A stretch of DNA of 64,000 nucleotides, from the NCBI RefSeq assembly GCF_015209595.1, contig NZ_JADEYS010000011.1:62001-126000 (forward strand), in the 5' to 3' direction. The DNA comes from Pontibacterium sinense. Its GTDB lineage: Bacteria > Pseudomonadota > Gammaproteobacteria > Pseudomonadales > Balneatricaceae. Below the pieces are notes generated by a model. The model had not been told where the DNA came from and did not search any database. It was given only the letters and a program-made list of their open reading frames with translations. Position numbers and translations under genes: made by a program. Within the stretch, counting starts at the first letter, position 1. Every line of letters begins with the position of its first letter. Positions 41,218 to 51,603 of this stretch are shown here, piece by piece.

Positions 41218-42999
41218 CTACTTCGGCTTATCAATCACCATATCTACCCGGCGGTTAAGCTTCCTTCCACTTACCGTTTTGTTGGTCGCCATCGGTTGAG
41301 TTTCGCCATAACCCTTCACCGTCAACCGCTTAGGATCAATACTGTAGTCATCAATCAGACGCTTATACACCGCATCGGCACGCCGTTCAGATAACCACTG
41401 ATTGTATTCATCGGTGCCGGTAGAGTCCGTATGACCCGCGATAACGGCATCCATATCAGGGTTCGCTTTCAGGTATTCCGCCGCATCATTGATGTCTTTA
41501 TCGTATTTGTTAACCAACAAGGACGAATTTAGTGCGAACTTCACATCCATACGAAACGCAAGTTTATTACCTTCAATTTCCCGGAACCTATCGTCTTCTT
41601 TGATCAGTCCCGCCATCAAGGCGTCTTTATCGAATGTCTGCTGTACCGGCGTTTCAGGTGGGCAGCGTCCAAAGGCATCAGACTCATCAGCATGGCTAAC
41701 CATCGCGTCTGCACCTGCAGTGCCAGCAACGTCAAAGGAAGACACTAACTGCCCCATGGCCGCCAACGTACGTGCCTGTGCCAACTTCAGATTATGCTCT
41801 GTGTTGACGTAGGTACGGCGGACTTCGAAGTATTCGTTTTCGGTATCGAGCAGATCGAGCAACGTACGTTGGCCGATATCAAACTGTTTGCGGTACGCAT
41901 CGCGGGCTTTGCCAATCGCCTGCTGGTTGCGATCGAGGTACTGCGCCTGCTGCGTCAGGCTGTTGATGTCATTATGCGCAATCACAACTTGCTGGCGGAC
42001 GTCACGGCAGACTTTACGGCGCTCGTGATAGGCGGTATCCATGCGACGATCAAACTGACGCTGACGGGCCCGGTCAGAACCCCCGTTATAGAGGTTGTAA
42101 CTCATCAACAGTTCGATCGCTTCTTCGTCACGTTCGACATCAACTCCATCGGTGAAGTCTTCCACTTCCTTACGCAAGCGCAGGTCCAATCGGGGCAACA
42201 TATCGGCATCTTTGGATTTACGTGCCGCTTGCGCAGCCAGCATATTTTCTGTCGCGGCATTCAGATCCGGATGCATCACATACGCACGGTTCAGTGCGTC
42301 ATTACGTGTGACAGGGATCAGCTCAGTTTTGAGGCTGGGTTCATCAAGCTGTTCTGCTGGTAGCTCGCCAATCACTCGCTGGAAACGGGCGGTAACATCA
42401 TGCAGATTGGTCGCTTCGGTCAGGAGGTTCGCTTCAGCCAGAGCCAATCGTGCTGTCGCCTGCTCCAGATCGACGCGCCGGCCAATACCTGCGTCGGTGC
42501 GCTCTTTGATATCATCATAAACTTGGCGGTGCTCAATGTAGTTTTCCTTCGCTAGCTCGACGAGTTTTTGGTAACGCAAGGTATCGAGGTAGGCCCGGGT
42601 GGTGTCGAGCACAACATCTTCAGATGTTTTTCGGAACTGGTAAAAGCGGACTTTACTGACATGATTCAGGCGTGCTACTTCGTTTTTCGTCGCAAAACCA
42701 TCAAACAACATCTGTGTCAGGCTCAAACGCACACTCCAAGGATCGTACGAGATGTCGGATGTGTTATCTCGGTCCAAACGCTCATGCCCTATCTGCGCAT
42801 TCAGGTCCACCCGTGGGTAATACCCTCCTTTGCCAACCCGCTGCTCTTCCTCTGAGGCTTCAAAGTTGTACCAGCTGGCTTTCACCTCGGGGTTCCCTTC
42901 AACCGAACGAGAGATCGCATCGTTAAGAGAACTTACGGGTTCGGCCCAGGCTGGGGCTGCTGAGATCACTAATGCAGCCAGAAATAAACGATTGCTCAT
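41218..42999 (-). CDS. TolC-family outer-membrane channel fused to an OmpA domain (LapE-like)
   Basis: A 593-aa exported protein. A signal peptide (cleaved near AWA) is followed by a TolC/LapE-type outer-membrane efflux region of two repeats (residues about 25-440), with the TolC motif LSLTQMLFDG and the second-repeat counterpart LMSYNLYNGG. Residues about 485-590 form an OmpA peptidoglycan-binding domain (AGHTDSTGTDEYNQWLSERR, then RRVDMVID). The channel is therefore anchored to the cell wall. It lies next to lapG and the adhesin gene, so it is probably the outer-membrane port of the LapB-LapC secretion system. Ordinary TolC or LapE proteins lack the OmpA part. Confidence 0.88.
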   Translation of the reverse strand: MSNRLFLAALVISAAPAWAEPVSSLNDAISRSVEGNPEVKASWYNFEASEEEQRVGKGGYYPRVDLNAQIGHERLDRDNTSDISYDPWSVRLSLTQMLFDGFATKNEVARLNHVSKVRFYQFRKTSEDVVLDTTRAYLDTLRYQKLVELAKENYIEHRQVYDDIKERTDAGIGRRVDLEQATARLALAEANLLTEATNLHDVTARFQRVIGELPAEQLDEPSLKTELIPVTRNDALNRAYVMHPDLNAATENMLAAQAARKSKDADMLPRLDLRLRKEVEDFTDGVDVERDEEAIELLMSYNLYNGGSDRARQRQFDRRMDTAYHERRKVCRDVRQQVVIAHNDINSLTQQAQYLDRNQQAIGKARDAYRKQFDIGQRTLLDLLDTENEYFEVRRTYVNTEHNLKLAQARTLAAMGQLVSSFDVAGTAGADAMVSHADESDAFGRCPPETPVQQTFDKDALMAGLIKEDDRFREIEGNKLAFRMDVKFALNSSLLVNKYDKDINDAAEYLKANPDMDAVIAGHTDSTGTDEYNQWLSERRADAVYKRLIDDYSIDPKRLTVKGYGETQPMATNKTVSGRKLNRRVDMVIDKPK

Positions 43000-43309
43000 T
43001 TTCTAATCTGCCTTTCAAAATCATCGGTAAAATCCACTGATTAAATTTTAACCAGCAGTCGTATATTTCAAGATAGACGACAGTGGTATGTAAAGACAGC
43101 TTTACACCTAAAAAATTGAGGATTAATTATTCAAGAAAAGATAGAATCGGCCGATATTTAACCAGATGTCGCGGCACCATTGTAAACAGAGACGCTATAA
43201 ACAAAGAAACATCAGGTCATTTTTCAACCAGAAGTTTATTTTTCTCTGTTAGCACCATTTTTGGCTTTATTCAGTTTACTGATCAGTTGTTTAGTCAGGA
43301 GCAGTATTT

Positions 43310-43999
43310 GTGCGTTTAAGAATCGGTACATGGGCAACAAACAGTCTGTTTTCGCTGTTCCTTCTGGGTGCATCAGCCAGTGTTGTTGCCAATACATCAG
43401 TAGAAAATCTCGAAAGCCTGAGTAATATCCAGAATCTGGCCGAAAGCCGTTATGGCAATCTAGCAGCCGATTCAGTGAGTCGCTGGCGCCACCTGTTAGA
43501 TGCCAGCTACAGTTTGCCTGAGCAGGAAAAACTCCAAAGAATCAATAAGTTCTTTAACCTCCACGTATACTACGACGAAGATAAGAAAATCTGGCAGAAG
43601 GCTGATTATTGGGCCACACCACTTGAAACGCTGGCCCGAGCACGTGGCGACTGTGAAGACTTCACCATCGCTAAATATATCTCTCTGCGTCTGCTGGATA
43701 TTCCCGCAAACAAGTTAAAGTTAACGTACGTTAATCTTTATCCGGTAATCGGAGATAATAGCGAAAAACAAGCACACATGGTGTTGGCTTATTATCCGGA
43801 CGAACAGTCAGACCCGCTTATTCTGGATAACTTACAGGGTAAAATACTACCCGCATCCAAGCGCCCTGAATTAAAACCCGTGTTCAGCTTTAATGACTCT
43901 ACAATGTGGATCAATGGCCAGCAAAGCGATGTAAAGCCACAGTTACGCCTTAGCAGATGGCGCGATGTTTTAAATCGTATGCACGACGATGGTTTGTAA
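43310..43999 (+). CDS. lapG: LapG, periplasmic cysteine protease for adhesin release
   Basis: A 229-aa transglutaminase-like cysteine peptidase (BTLCP family). A signal peptide ends near VVA. The Cys-His-Asp triad is visible as C115 (RGDCEDF), H156 (KQAHMVLAYY) and D173 (LILDNL), with normal spacing. In Pseudomonas, LapG cuts LapA-type adhesins after an Ala-Ala site to release them, and is held back by LapD when c-di-GMP is high. The adhesin encoded next has such a site. GTG at 43310 is the start, with AGGAGC seven bases upstream. No lapD is in the window. Confidence 0.93.
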   Translation: MRLRIGTWATNSLFSLFLLGASASVVANTSVENLESLSNIQNLAESRYGNLAADSVSRWRHLLDASYSLPEQEKLQRINKFFNLHVYYDEDKKIWQKADYWATPLETLARARGDCEDFTIAKYISLRLLDIPANKLKLTYVNLYPVIGDNSEKQAHMVLAYYPDEQSDPLILDNLQGKILPASKRPELKPVFSFNDSTMWINGQQSDVKPQLRLSRWRDVLNRMHDDGL

Positions 44000-44047
44000 T
44001 AAAAAACAGCCATCGTCGCGCGGGGCTAATTAGAACCTCTGAACAGG

Positions 44048-47000
44048 TTAAAGATCAGTGATTAATGTTCCGTTGGTCACCAGATCCTGCACCAAAGCCG
44101 ACTGATCCACCACGTTGTTGACGGTATAGGCACTGACCAGATCCACATTTTCCAGTACGATCACCTGTTCCACATCACCGGCGTTAAAGCCACCAGCAAA
44201 GTCACCGTCGGTGCTGATCTGCACCACCGTATCGCCATCCCCGTTCAACTCGAAGTGCAGGAAGTGGGTCAGATCCCCTCCGCCTTCTCCGTCAAGTAGT
44301 TCACTCAGGTTCAGTGCATCCCCTCCGCTGGCAGGCAAGCTGCTATCAAAGTCTGTAATGGTATCTGTTGCCGGAGTTCCTGCGACACCGCCATCATTAA
44401 GCTGCCATACAAAGGTATCTGAACCGGCACCGCCAATCAGCGTGTCATCACCCTCTCCACCAATCAGTATGTCATCACCCGCATTACCGGATAGCTGGTC
44501 ATCTCCCGCCAAGCCATTCAGGGTATTGCTATCTTCATTACCGCCCAATGCATTGTTGCTACCGTCACCGTTCAGATCATCCAGCGTACCGCTCATGTTG
44601 ATCTCAATCGTATCGCTGTCGGTGTCCTGATCACTGTCGGTCACGTTTATACCGGCACTGATATTGAAGTCCTGAGCTTCAGTCAGATAATTCACTGTCA
44701 GCTCGTTAGGGACCAATTTGTATGCCCCACTATCGGATTCAAAGACGATAAATGTAAAATCATCCAGACCAAAGTCAGATGCATTGATGGTCACGGTGTC
44801 GTTATCCGAAACGGTGACCACATTGCTGGAGACACCAGCCGGCAGAGCAGTATAGGTAAACCCATCAACCCCGAGGTTTTCCAATTCGGAAGGTTTCACA
44901 CTGTAAACCGTATACCTCAGATCGGCCGTACCGTTCCCTACAATATCCACCTTCAGGCTCATACCTGTCACGTTCTGATCAAAGCTCATGAACAGGTGAT
45001 CATCCTTATCAGTATCTGCATCTACATCCTGGCCCGTTCCAACCCCCATAGTATTTGCGCTGGTGTTGACTGTACTGCGAATGTAAGCACTGCTACCTGC
45101 CTCATATTCATACCCATAAAACAGGGTTTGAATAGGATCTTCGAGCGCGCCATTGGAGGAGAGTCGGAAACTGCTGGTGTTCCCGCCCGAGAGGTTTGCA
45201 GCAATTCCCACATCACTGGCCACCGTTTGGACAGCCATATACTGGTGATAGGTATACGTGCTCAGATCCTCATTCAGAGTCAGAGTAAATACGGTTGTAT
45301 CGTCGGCTAACTTACCTGTCACCGTTTTAGTACCCGCATCACTGGTGATCGTTATCGGTTCTTCATTGGCATACAGGTCAACACTGGTATTCACCGTACC
45401 CCAACTGAAACTTTCGGGTGTATCGGCAGAGGAGTCCAGATCAATAGCCCCCAAAACCTGCCCTACTCCGTTCAAGCCATGCGCATCCGATATCGAAAGA
45501 ATCTCGGGTTGATCATCTATCTGACTAATGATGAGCGATCCGGAAGGAGAGCTATCACCATCAATATCCAGTGCGCTGACGACAAACGATACGCTATCCA
45601 GATCACTACCTGGATCGTGATTCACCGGGTTAAGCAAGGTATAGCTGTACGACACATCTCCGGTACCTGCGTTATAACCGGTGACAACCAGCTCTTCATT
45701 AAGATTGCTGACCACACTCAATGGGGTGATAACCGTTGCGGTGGCCAGTTGAGCGGCGGTGAGCGTCACGCCAGCAATAGTGACTGATGCCAGACCGTCC
45801 GGTGCAATCACTTTAAAACTACCATTGGCCGTTTCACTGGTATCCCCCACCGACAACAAGCCAACATCGTAAACAGCAACGCCATCACTGCCGGTGAAAT
45901 CCAGTTCAACACCATGATCCTCCCCAACATTAATGGTGACTGTAGCCGTATTTGAAACCGCGCCCGAATCATCTTTGATGGTATAGGTGAAGCTGTCCTG
46001 CCCAATAAAGGTGCCATTTGGCGTGTAGTTAAACGTACCGTCCACATTCAGAGTGACTGTTCCTTGCGACGGCTGAGTGAAGCTGTTGATCTGAATTGGA
46101 TCACCTTCTGGATCAGAGTCGTTACTCATCACATCGATATCAATCGCCGTGTTCTGATCTGTTGTATCGCTATCATTGACCGCGACTGGCGCATCGTTCA
46201 CCGGTTCAACGGTGATGCTGACCGTCGCCGGGTTTGAGGTGGTGCCCGTGGCATCATCTACGGTGTACGCAAAGCTGTCCGGTCCGTTGTAATCCTGATC
46301 CGGCGTATAGGTCACCACACCCGTCACGGGATCTACTGAAACCGAACCGTGATCCGGCTGAGCCGTGATCGTCACTGTCGTTGGATCAATGTCTCCGTCC
46401 GGATCGGTATCGTTGGCCAGTACATCAATATCAATCGCGACATCTTCATCGGTTGTCACAACATCGTTCACAGCCACCGGAGGATCGGCTACCGGATCAA
46501 CCGTAATACTGACCGTTGCTGCATTTGATGTCGTACCGGTTGCGTCATCCACTGTGTAGGCAAAGCTATCCGGCCCGTTGTAATCCTGATCCGGGGTATA
46601 GGTCACTACACCCGTCACCGGATCCACAGAAACAGAACCATGATCCGGCTGATCCGTGATGGTCACCGTCGTTGGATCGATGTCGCCATCCGGATCGCTA
46701 TCATTGGCCAACACATCAATATCAATCGCTACATCTTCATCGGTGGTTACAGCATCATTCACCGCCACCGGTGGATCGTCCACTGGATCCACTGTAATAC
46801 TGACCGTCGCCGGATTCGAGGTGGTACCCATCTCATCATCTACGGTGTAAGCAAAGCTGTCCGGTCCGTTATAATCCTGATCCGGCGTATAGGTCACCAT
46901 ACCGGTCACCGGATCTACTGAAACAGATCCGTGATCCGGTTGAGTCGTAATGGTCACTGTCGTTGGATCGATATCTCCGTCCGGATCCGTATCATTAGCC

Positions 47001-49333
47001 AATACGTTGATATCAATCGCCACATCTTCATCGGTGGTCACAGCATCATTCACAGCCACCGGTGGATCACCTAATGGGCCCACGTTAATGCTAACAGTCG
47101 CCGGATTCGAGGTCGTACCCGTCGCGTCATCTACGGTGTAGCCAAAGCTGTCCGGTCCGTTGTAATCCTGATCCGGGGTATAGGTCACGACACCGGTCAC
47201 CGGATCTACAGCAACAGAACCATGATCGGGTTGTTCCGTGATCGTCACTGTCGTTGGATCGATGTCGCCGTCCGGATCGGTATCGTTGGCAAGGACATCA
47301 ATATCTATTGCCACATCTTCATCGGTGTTCACAGCATCGTTCACGGCCACCGGTGGGTCGGCGACAGGTTCCACTGTGATGCTGACAGTCGCCGGATTCG
47401 AGGTGGTACCGGTTGCATCATCCACGGTGTAGCCAAAGCTGTCCGGTCCGTTATAGTCCTGATCCGGCGTATAGGTCACAACACCGGTGACCGGATCCAC
47501 TGATACCGAACCGTGCTCGGGTTGTGACGTAATGGTCACCGTTGTTGGATCAATATCTCCATCCGGATCGGTATCGTTGGCCAATACATCGATATTAATC
47601 GCCACATCTTCATCCGTAATGACTTCGTCATTCACGGCCACCGGAGGGTCAGGCACCGGCTCCACAGTAATACTGACCGTCGCAGGATTCGAGGTGTTGC
47701 CTTCATTGTCCTGTACGGTATAAGCAAAGCTGTCCGGTCCGTTATAGTCCTGATCCGGTGTATAGGTCACAACACCGGTGACCGGATCCACCGATACCGA
47801 ACCATGATCCGGTTGATTGGTGATGGTCACCGTCGTCGGATCAATATCTCCATCCGGATCACTGTCGTTCGCCAGTACATCGATATCAATCGACACATCC
47901 TCATCTGTAAGGATTTCATCGTCCAGGGCAACAGGCGGAATGGGCTCTGGTGGATCAACAGGCGGTTCCACGGGCGGTTCCGCTACAGGCTCTACAGTAA
48001 TACCCACTGTAGCCGGGTTCGACGTAATACCCGTGGCATCATCAACGGTATAGCTAAAGCTATCCGGACCGTTGTAGTTCGGATCTGGGGTATACGTCAC
48101 CTCGCCGGTGACCGGATCCACAGACACAGAGCCATTATCTGGCTGGCTAGTGATTGTCACTGTCGTTGGGTCAATATCCCCATCCGGATCCGTATCGTTG
48201 GCGAGCACATCAATAGCTATCGCCACATCCTCATCGGTCGTCACTACATCATCGACCGCCACTGGGGGATCAGCCACCGGATCGACAGTGATGCTAACTG
48301 TCGCAGGATTAGACGTATTGCCCTCATCATCCTGTACCGTGTATTGAAAACTGTCCGGGCCGTTGTAGTCCTGATCCGGGACATAAGTCACCGCACCACT
48401 GGACGGATCAACGGAGACTGTGCCATGGCTCGGCTGACTGGTGATGGTAACGGTCGTCGGATCTATCTCCCCATCAGGGTCGTTATCGTTTGCCAGAACA
48501 TTAATTTGGATCGCGTTATCTTCATCTGTACTGACGGCATCATCTTCAGCAATTGGAGATTCCGCAACCGGATTCACATTGATACTCACCGTTGCAGGAT
48601 TAGAGGTATTCCCCTCATCATCCTGTACCGTGTACTGGAAACTGTCCGGACCGTTATAATTTTCATCCGGCGTATAAGTGATCGCCCCGCTCACGGGATC
48701 AACATTGACGATGCCGCTGGAAGGCAGAGACACGATATTCACTGAAGATGGGTCAAGATCATCATCTGGATCACTGTCATTGCCCAAGACATCAATAACC
48801 GTGCTGCTGCCCTCATCAAGACTTACAGAATCAGCAACAGCAACAGGGGGTAACCCATCGAGATCAATCAGATCCGGGGTTTCAAAGACAAACGGCAACC
48901 CCTCAAAACCAGGACCGCCATATTCCAGCCCTTCTACATTTTCAATGATTCGGGCCAGACGCACAAAACTATGACCCTCATCTCCGGCCGCACCCGCCGC
49001 TGGTGCAGGTAACACTTGCGATGGATCCTGTCCCGCTTCTAATGCACTCAAGACAGCAGCAACCGAGGGATCAGTGATACTTTCCTCTTCCGCGATCACC
49101 GTCTGGTCAGCAAGCATCTCCCGCGTCAGAGTAACCTCTACCGGGTCACCGAAACTCAGCGATGTGTCATCAGCCATCAGCAGCTCAACGTTGCCTGCCG
49201 ATGAAGGTAAAATGACATCCCCTTCTTTCAGTTGATCACCCACTTCCAATAAACGTAACTGGCCATCGCTGTCACGGACATATGCATCGCCAGTGACTGC
49301 GGAAACCGTTGCAATGGGGGTATGGTTAGCCAT
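44048..49333 (-). CDS. LapA-like giant RTX adhesin (1761 aa)
   Basis: A secreted biofilm adhesin. Residues 1 to about 130 form the retention module, with the LapG cleavage-type sequence PAPAAGAAG at 109-117. About ten bacterial Ig/cadherin-like repeats of roughly 97 residues follow, each with an [IV]DVLANDxDPDGDIDP-like core and YTPDQDYNGPDSFAYTVDD. A larger calcium-binding-looking region (about 1150-1590) precedes RTX nonapeptides (GLAGDDQLSGNAGDDILIG, GGEGDDTLIGGAGSDTF) at about 1600-1640 and a C-terminal type I secretion signal. Start ATG 49333 has GGGGAG upstream. Neighbours encode LapG, LapB, LapC and a TolC-OmpA channel. Confidence 0.93.
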   Translation of the reverse strand: MANHTPIATVSAVTGDAYVRDSDGQLRLLEVGDQLKEGDVILPSSAGNVELLMADDTSLSFGDPVEVTLTREMLADQTVIAEEESITDPSVAAVLSALEAGQDPSQVLPAPAAGAAGDEGHSFVRLARIIENVEGLEYGGPGFEGLPFVFETPDLIDLDGLPPVAVADSVSLDEGSSTVIDVLGNDSDPDDDLDPSSVNIVSLPSSGIVNVDPVSGAITYTPDENYNGPDSFQYTVQDDEGNTSNPATVSINVNPVAESPIAEDDAVSTDEDNAIQINVLANDNDPDGEIDPTTVTITSQPSHGTVSVDPSSGAVTYVPDQDYNGPDSFQYTVQDDEGNTSNPATVSITVDPVADPPVAVDDVVTTDEDVAIAIDVLANDTDPDGDIDPTTVTITSQPDNGSVSVDPVTGEVTYTPDPNYNGPDSFSYTVDDATGITSNPATVGITVEPVAEPPVEPPVDPPEPIPPVALDDEILTDEDVSIDIDVLANDSDPDGDIDPTTVTITNQPDHGSVSVDPVTGVVTYTPDQDYNGPDSFAYTVQDNEGNTSNPATVSITVEPVPDPPVAVNDEVITDEDVAINIDVLANDTDPDGDIDPTTVTITSQPEHGSVSVDPVTGVVTYTPDQDYNGPDSFGYTVDDATGTTSNPATVSITVEPVADPPVAVNDAVNTDEDVAIDIDVLANDTDPDGDIDPTTVTITEQPDHGSVAVDPVTGVVTYTPDQDYNGPDSFGYTVDDATGTTSNPATVSINVGPLGDPPVAVNDAVTTDEDVAIDINVLANDTDPDGDIDPTTVTITTQPDHGSVSVDPVTGMVTYTPDQDYNGPDSFAYTVDDEMGTTSNPATVSITVDPVDDPPVAVNDAVTTDEDVAIDIDVLANDSDPDGDIDPTTVTITDQPDHGSVSVDPVTGVVTYTPDQDYNGPDSFAYTVDDATGTTSNAATVSITVDPVADPPVAVNDVVTTDEDVAIDIDVLANDTDPDGDIDPTTVTITAQPDHGSVSVDPVTGVVTYTPDQDYNGPDSFAYTVDDATGTTSNPATVSITVEPVNDAPVAVNDSDTTDQNTAIDIDVMSNDSDPEGDPIQINSFTQPSQGTVTLNVDGTFNYTPNGTFIGQDSFTYTIKDDSGAVSNTATVTINVGEDHGVELDFTGSDGVAVYDVGLLSVGDTSETANGSFKVIAPDGLASVTIAGVTLTAAQLATATVITPLSVVSNLNEELVVTGYNAGTGDVSYSYTLLNPVNHDPGSDLDSVSFVVSALDIDGDSSPSGSLIISQIDDQPEILSISDAHGLNGVGQVLGAIDLDSSADTPESFSWGTVNTSVDLYANEEPITITSDAGTKTVTGKLADDTTVFTLTLNEDLSTYTYHQYMAVQTVASDVGIAANLSGGNTSSFRLSSNGALEDPIQTLFYGYEYEAGSSAYIRSTVNTSANTMGVGTGQDVDADTDKDDHLFMSFDQNVTGMSLKVDIVGNGTADLRYTVYSVKPSELENLGVDGFTYTALPAGVSSNVVTVSDNDTVTINASDFGLDDFTFIVFESDSGAYKLVPNELTVNYLTEAQDFNISAGINVTDSDQDTDSDTIEINMSGTLDDLNGDGSNNALGGNEDSNTLNGLAGDDQLSGNAGDDILIGGEGDDTLIGGAGSDTFVWQLNDGGVAGTPATDTITDFDSSLPASGGDALNLSELLDGEGGGDLTHFLHFELNGDGDTVVQISTDGDFAGGFNAGDVEQVIVLENVDLVSAYTVNNVVDQSALVQDLVTNGTLITDL
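45915..48852 (-). repeat. Ten tandem coding repeats of about 291 bp in the adhesin gene
   Basis: Ten in-frame units of about 97 codons. Units 4 to 9 are almost identical in protein; units 1-3 and 10 have diverged. Unit 3 ends in a proline-rich linker (EPPVEPPVDPPEPIP). Such arrays can gain or lose units by recombination. Confidence 0.92.
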
Positions 49334-49599
49334 GTTGTCGCACTCCCCTTTCAAGGCCAAAAATTCTTTAAACCATTGGGGCCCGATAACGCGATAAGAA
49401 TGCGCTCTTGAACAGTGCTCTACTCAACACAAACCATTAAAAATCAGATTTCCCTGTAGATTCCCCGCAAATAAAGGAGAACGGCTCCGCCAGTCGGATT
49501 CCGTTCCAAAACTCATTCCAATCGCGTTTACAGGCTTCTATCAGGTTAGAAAGGGGGCAAATTGCAGGCATTGTACTCAAGGTACAATATGACCAAATT

Positions 49600-50223
49600 T
49601 CATACAGTAGTTGACGATAGATGATTCAACATCAATACGAGCTGTATGCGATCACGCGCACCGGTTTTAGCGAAAATTGAGGCCAGGTGAGCTTTCACTG
49701 TTCGTTCTGTAATTTCAAGTGAACTGGCAATTTCACGGTTGGTTGCACCTCTGGCAACTTCACGTGCAACCATTTGTTCACGCTCTGTCAGCAGGTCTGA
49801 ACAATCGACCTCCTCCGTGTGCATCACGTCCTGCATATGACCTGCACTCAGTTGCAACACTCTCTCAATAAAAGAAGATCCCACCCAGTATCCACCATGC
49901 TCAACGACAAGCGCGACTTCTCTCAGCTGATTTACAGCGGCCAGAACATGGCAATAACCACAAGCCCCAGCCCCGAAAACATGCACAGCTTCATCGTTGT
50001 TCGGGATATTGGACAACACAACAATCGGACAACATAGTTGCTTGGCCTGTTCTAACCAAAGCAGACGATCCACCGCTGTCAGGGAGGTAAAATCCAGCCA
50101 TACACAGCTTTTTCCACGCATAACCGCGGAGACTTCTGAGGGTGTACGTACCGTAATAGAATCAGGAAACGCCTGATGCCAGCGTACGGGAGATAACGGT
50201 TTTTGGCTCACGAATACATGCAT
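49600..50223 (-). CDS. LuxR-type regulator with degenerate receiver
   Basis: A 207-aa protein. The C-terminal LuxR HTH (LTEREQMVAREVARGATNRE then IASSLEITERTVKAHLASIF) is intact. The N-terminal domain has a receiver-like length but lacks the acidic pair at the end of the first strand; D44 in VWLDFTS is the only candidate phospho-acceptor. It is thus probably phosphorylation-independent or atypical. It starts three bases after lapC, in the lapB-lapC operon, and is transcribed toward the adhesin gene, so it may control adhesin expression. Confidence 0.85.
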   Translation of the reverse strand: MHVFVSQKPLSPVRWHQAFPDSITVRTPSEVSAVMRGKSCVWLDFTSLTAVDRLLWLEQAKQLCCPIVVLSNIPNNDEAVHVFGAGACGYCHVLAAVNQLREVALVVEHGGYWVGSSFIERVLQLSAGHMQDVMHTEEVDCSDLLTEREQMVAREVARGATNREIASSLEITERTVKAHLASIFAKTGARDRIQLVLMLNHLSSTTV

Positions 50224-50226
50224 AGT

Positions 50227-51603
50227 TTATCGCTCCGTCAGCGCATACTGCTTAGCACGGAATACAGGTTTTAGCAGATAATTGAGGATGCTTTTTTTCC
50301 CCGTCAGAATATCCACCTCTGCAACCATCCCCGGGATGATCGGCTTCCCCTCTCCAAGGCTGGACTCCAGAGTTTTAACCCGAACGATATAAAACGGGTT
50401 TCCCTTATCGTCCAACACCGTGTCAGCGCTGATGTGCTCCAGCGAGGCATCTAAACCGCCATAGACCACAAAGTCATAGGCCGTAAACTTCACCAGAGCG
50501 TTCTGCCCCGGTCGCAAGAAAGCGATATCACGGGGACTGATTTTAGCTTCCAGTAGCAGAGCATCATCCAGAGGCACAATTTCAACAATCTCACGCCCCG
50601 GCAATACCACACCACCGATCGTATTATAGAAAAGTCTTTTCACTGTCCCCCGTACAGGCGAACGTACCGCTGTTTGTGCAACGCGGTCAGACAAACCACG
50701 ACTACTCTCCATTAAGGTATTAATGCGGGCCGTCGTACGCGATAGTTCCTCACGAATGTTATTTTTAAACTCCAGCTCAACCTCCCTCAGCTTATCCTTA
50801 GCCTCAGCGATCGCTTCTTTGGTGCGCTGAATTTTAGCCCCCGCTTGCTGACGCTCTCCGCGTAAACGTGATACCTCGCGACGCAACTTCAGCAGATCAA
50901 TGGGAGACACGGCGCCTGACTCCAACAGGGGTTCACTGGCATTCAGTTCCTGCTGTGCAAAATCATAAGCGCGATCCAACTGTGCTTTCAGTGCGCGACT
51001 CTCCTGGCGTTCCTGCTCACGCTGTCTAAGTTGTTTACCAGCTATATTTTTTGCCGCGGTTAGTTCCGCCTGACTCGAGTGGTACAACGTCATTTCCTGC
51101 TCGACAACACCAGGCGCCAACTCACGCAGGTCATCGTTAGGGGTAAACGCCATCTCTTCAGCCACAGCCCTCAATCGAGCCGCCTTTATCTGCAGCGCTA
51201 CCAACTCAGCTCTGTTCTCCCTAAAACTCGCCACTGAACGTGTCGCATCCAACTTGACCAGCAGCTGCCCCGCCTCTACCGTCTGCCCCTCCACAACCGC
51301 AAGTTCAGTGACTACACCGCCGTCCTGAGACTGAATAACCTGTACCTGCCGGGACGGAATGACCTTACCTTCCCCTCGGGTAACCTCATCGATTTCGGCA
51401 TAGGCCGACCAGCAGATCAACACGATGACCACCAGCGCGACGCCATATAACAGCGCGCGGGCTTTCAACGGATTTTGTTCCAGCATCGCTCGATCAGCAT
51501 CTTCCAGCCAGTTGAGATTATTCGCATCTTCAACAGGAATGCCCTGCTCAAAGTTGCTCTGAAATCTGAGCTTTGGAGGATCACTGTGCGGCTGATCGCT
51601 CAT
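50227..51603 (-). CDS. lapC: LapC, membrane fusion protein of type I secretion
   Basis: A 458-aa HlyD-family periplasmic adaptor. One N-terminal transmembrane helix (ALLYGVALVVIVLICW) is followed by a lipoyl half-motif (GEGKVIPSRQVQVIQSQDGG), long coiled-coil hairpins and a beta-barrel region near the C-terminus (RSPVRGTVKRLFYNTIGG). It links the LapB ATPase with the outer-membrane channel. Its ATG overlaps the lapB stop by four bases, indicating translational coupling. Confidence 0.92.
   Translation of the reverse strand: MSDQPHSDPPKLRFQSNFEQGIPVEDANNLNWLEDADRAMLEQNPLKARALLYGVALVVIVLICWSAYAEIDEVTRGEGKVIPSRQVQVIQSQDGGVVTELAVVEGQTVEAGQLLVKLDATRSVASFRENRAELVALQIKAARLRAVAEEMAFTPNDDLRELAPGVVEQEMTLYHSSQAELTAAKNIAGKQLRQREQERQESRALKAQLDRAYDFAQQELNASEPLLESGAVSPIDLLKLRREVSRLRGERQQAGAKIQRTKEAIAEAKDKLREVELEFKNNIREELSRTTARINTLMESSRGLSDRVAQTAVRSPVRGTVKRLFYNTIGGVVLPGREIVEIVPLDDALLLEAKISPRDIAFLRPGQNALVKFTAYDFVVYGGLDASLEHISADTVLDDKGNPFYIVRVKTLESSLGEGKPIIPGMVAEVDILTGKKSILNYLLKPVFRAKQYALTER

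Noticed and set aside
47804-48745. Plus-strand open frame of 313 codons in the adhesin repeat region
   Set aside because: It and similar neighbours repeat with the adhesin units; they are antisense shadows of the coding repeat.
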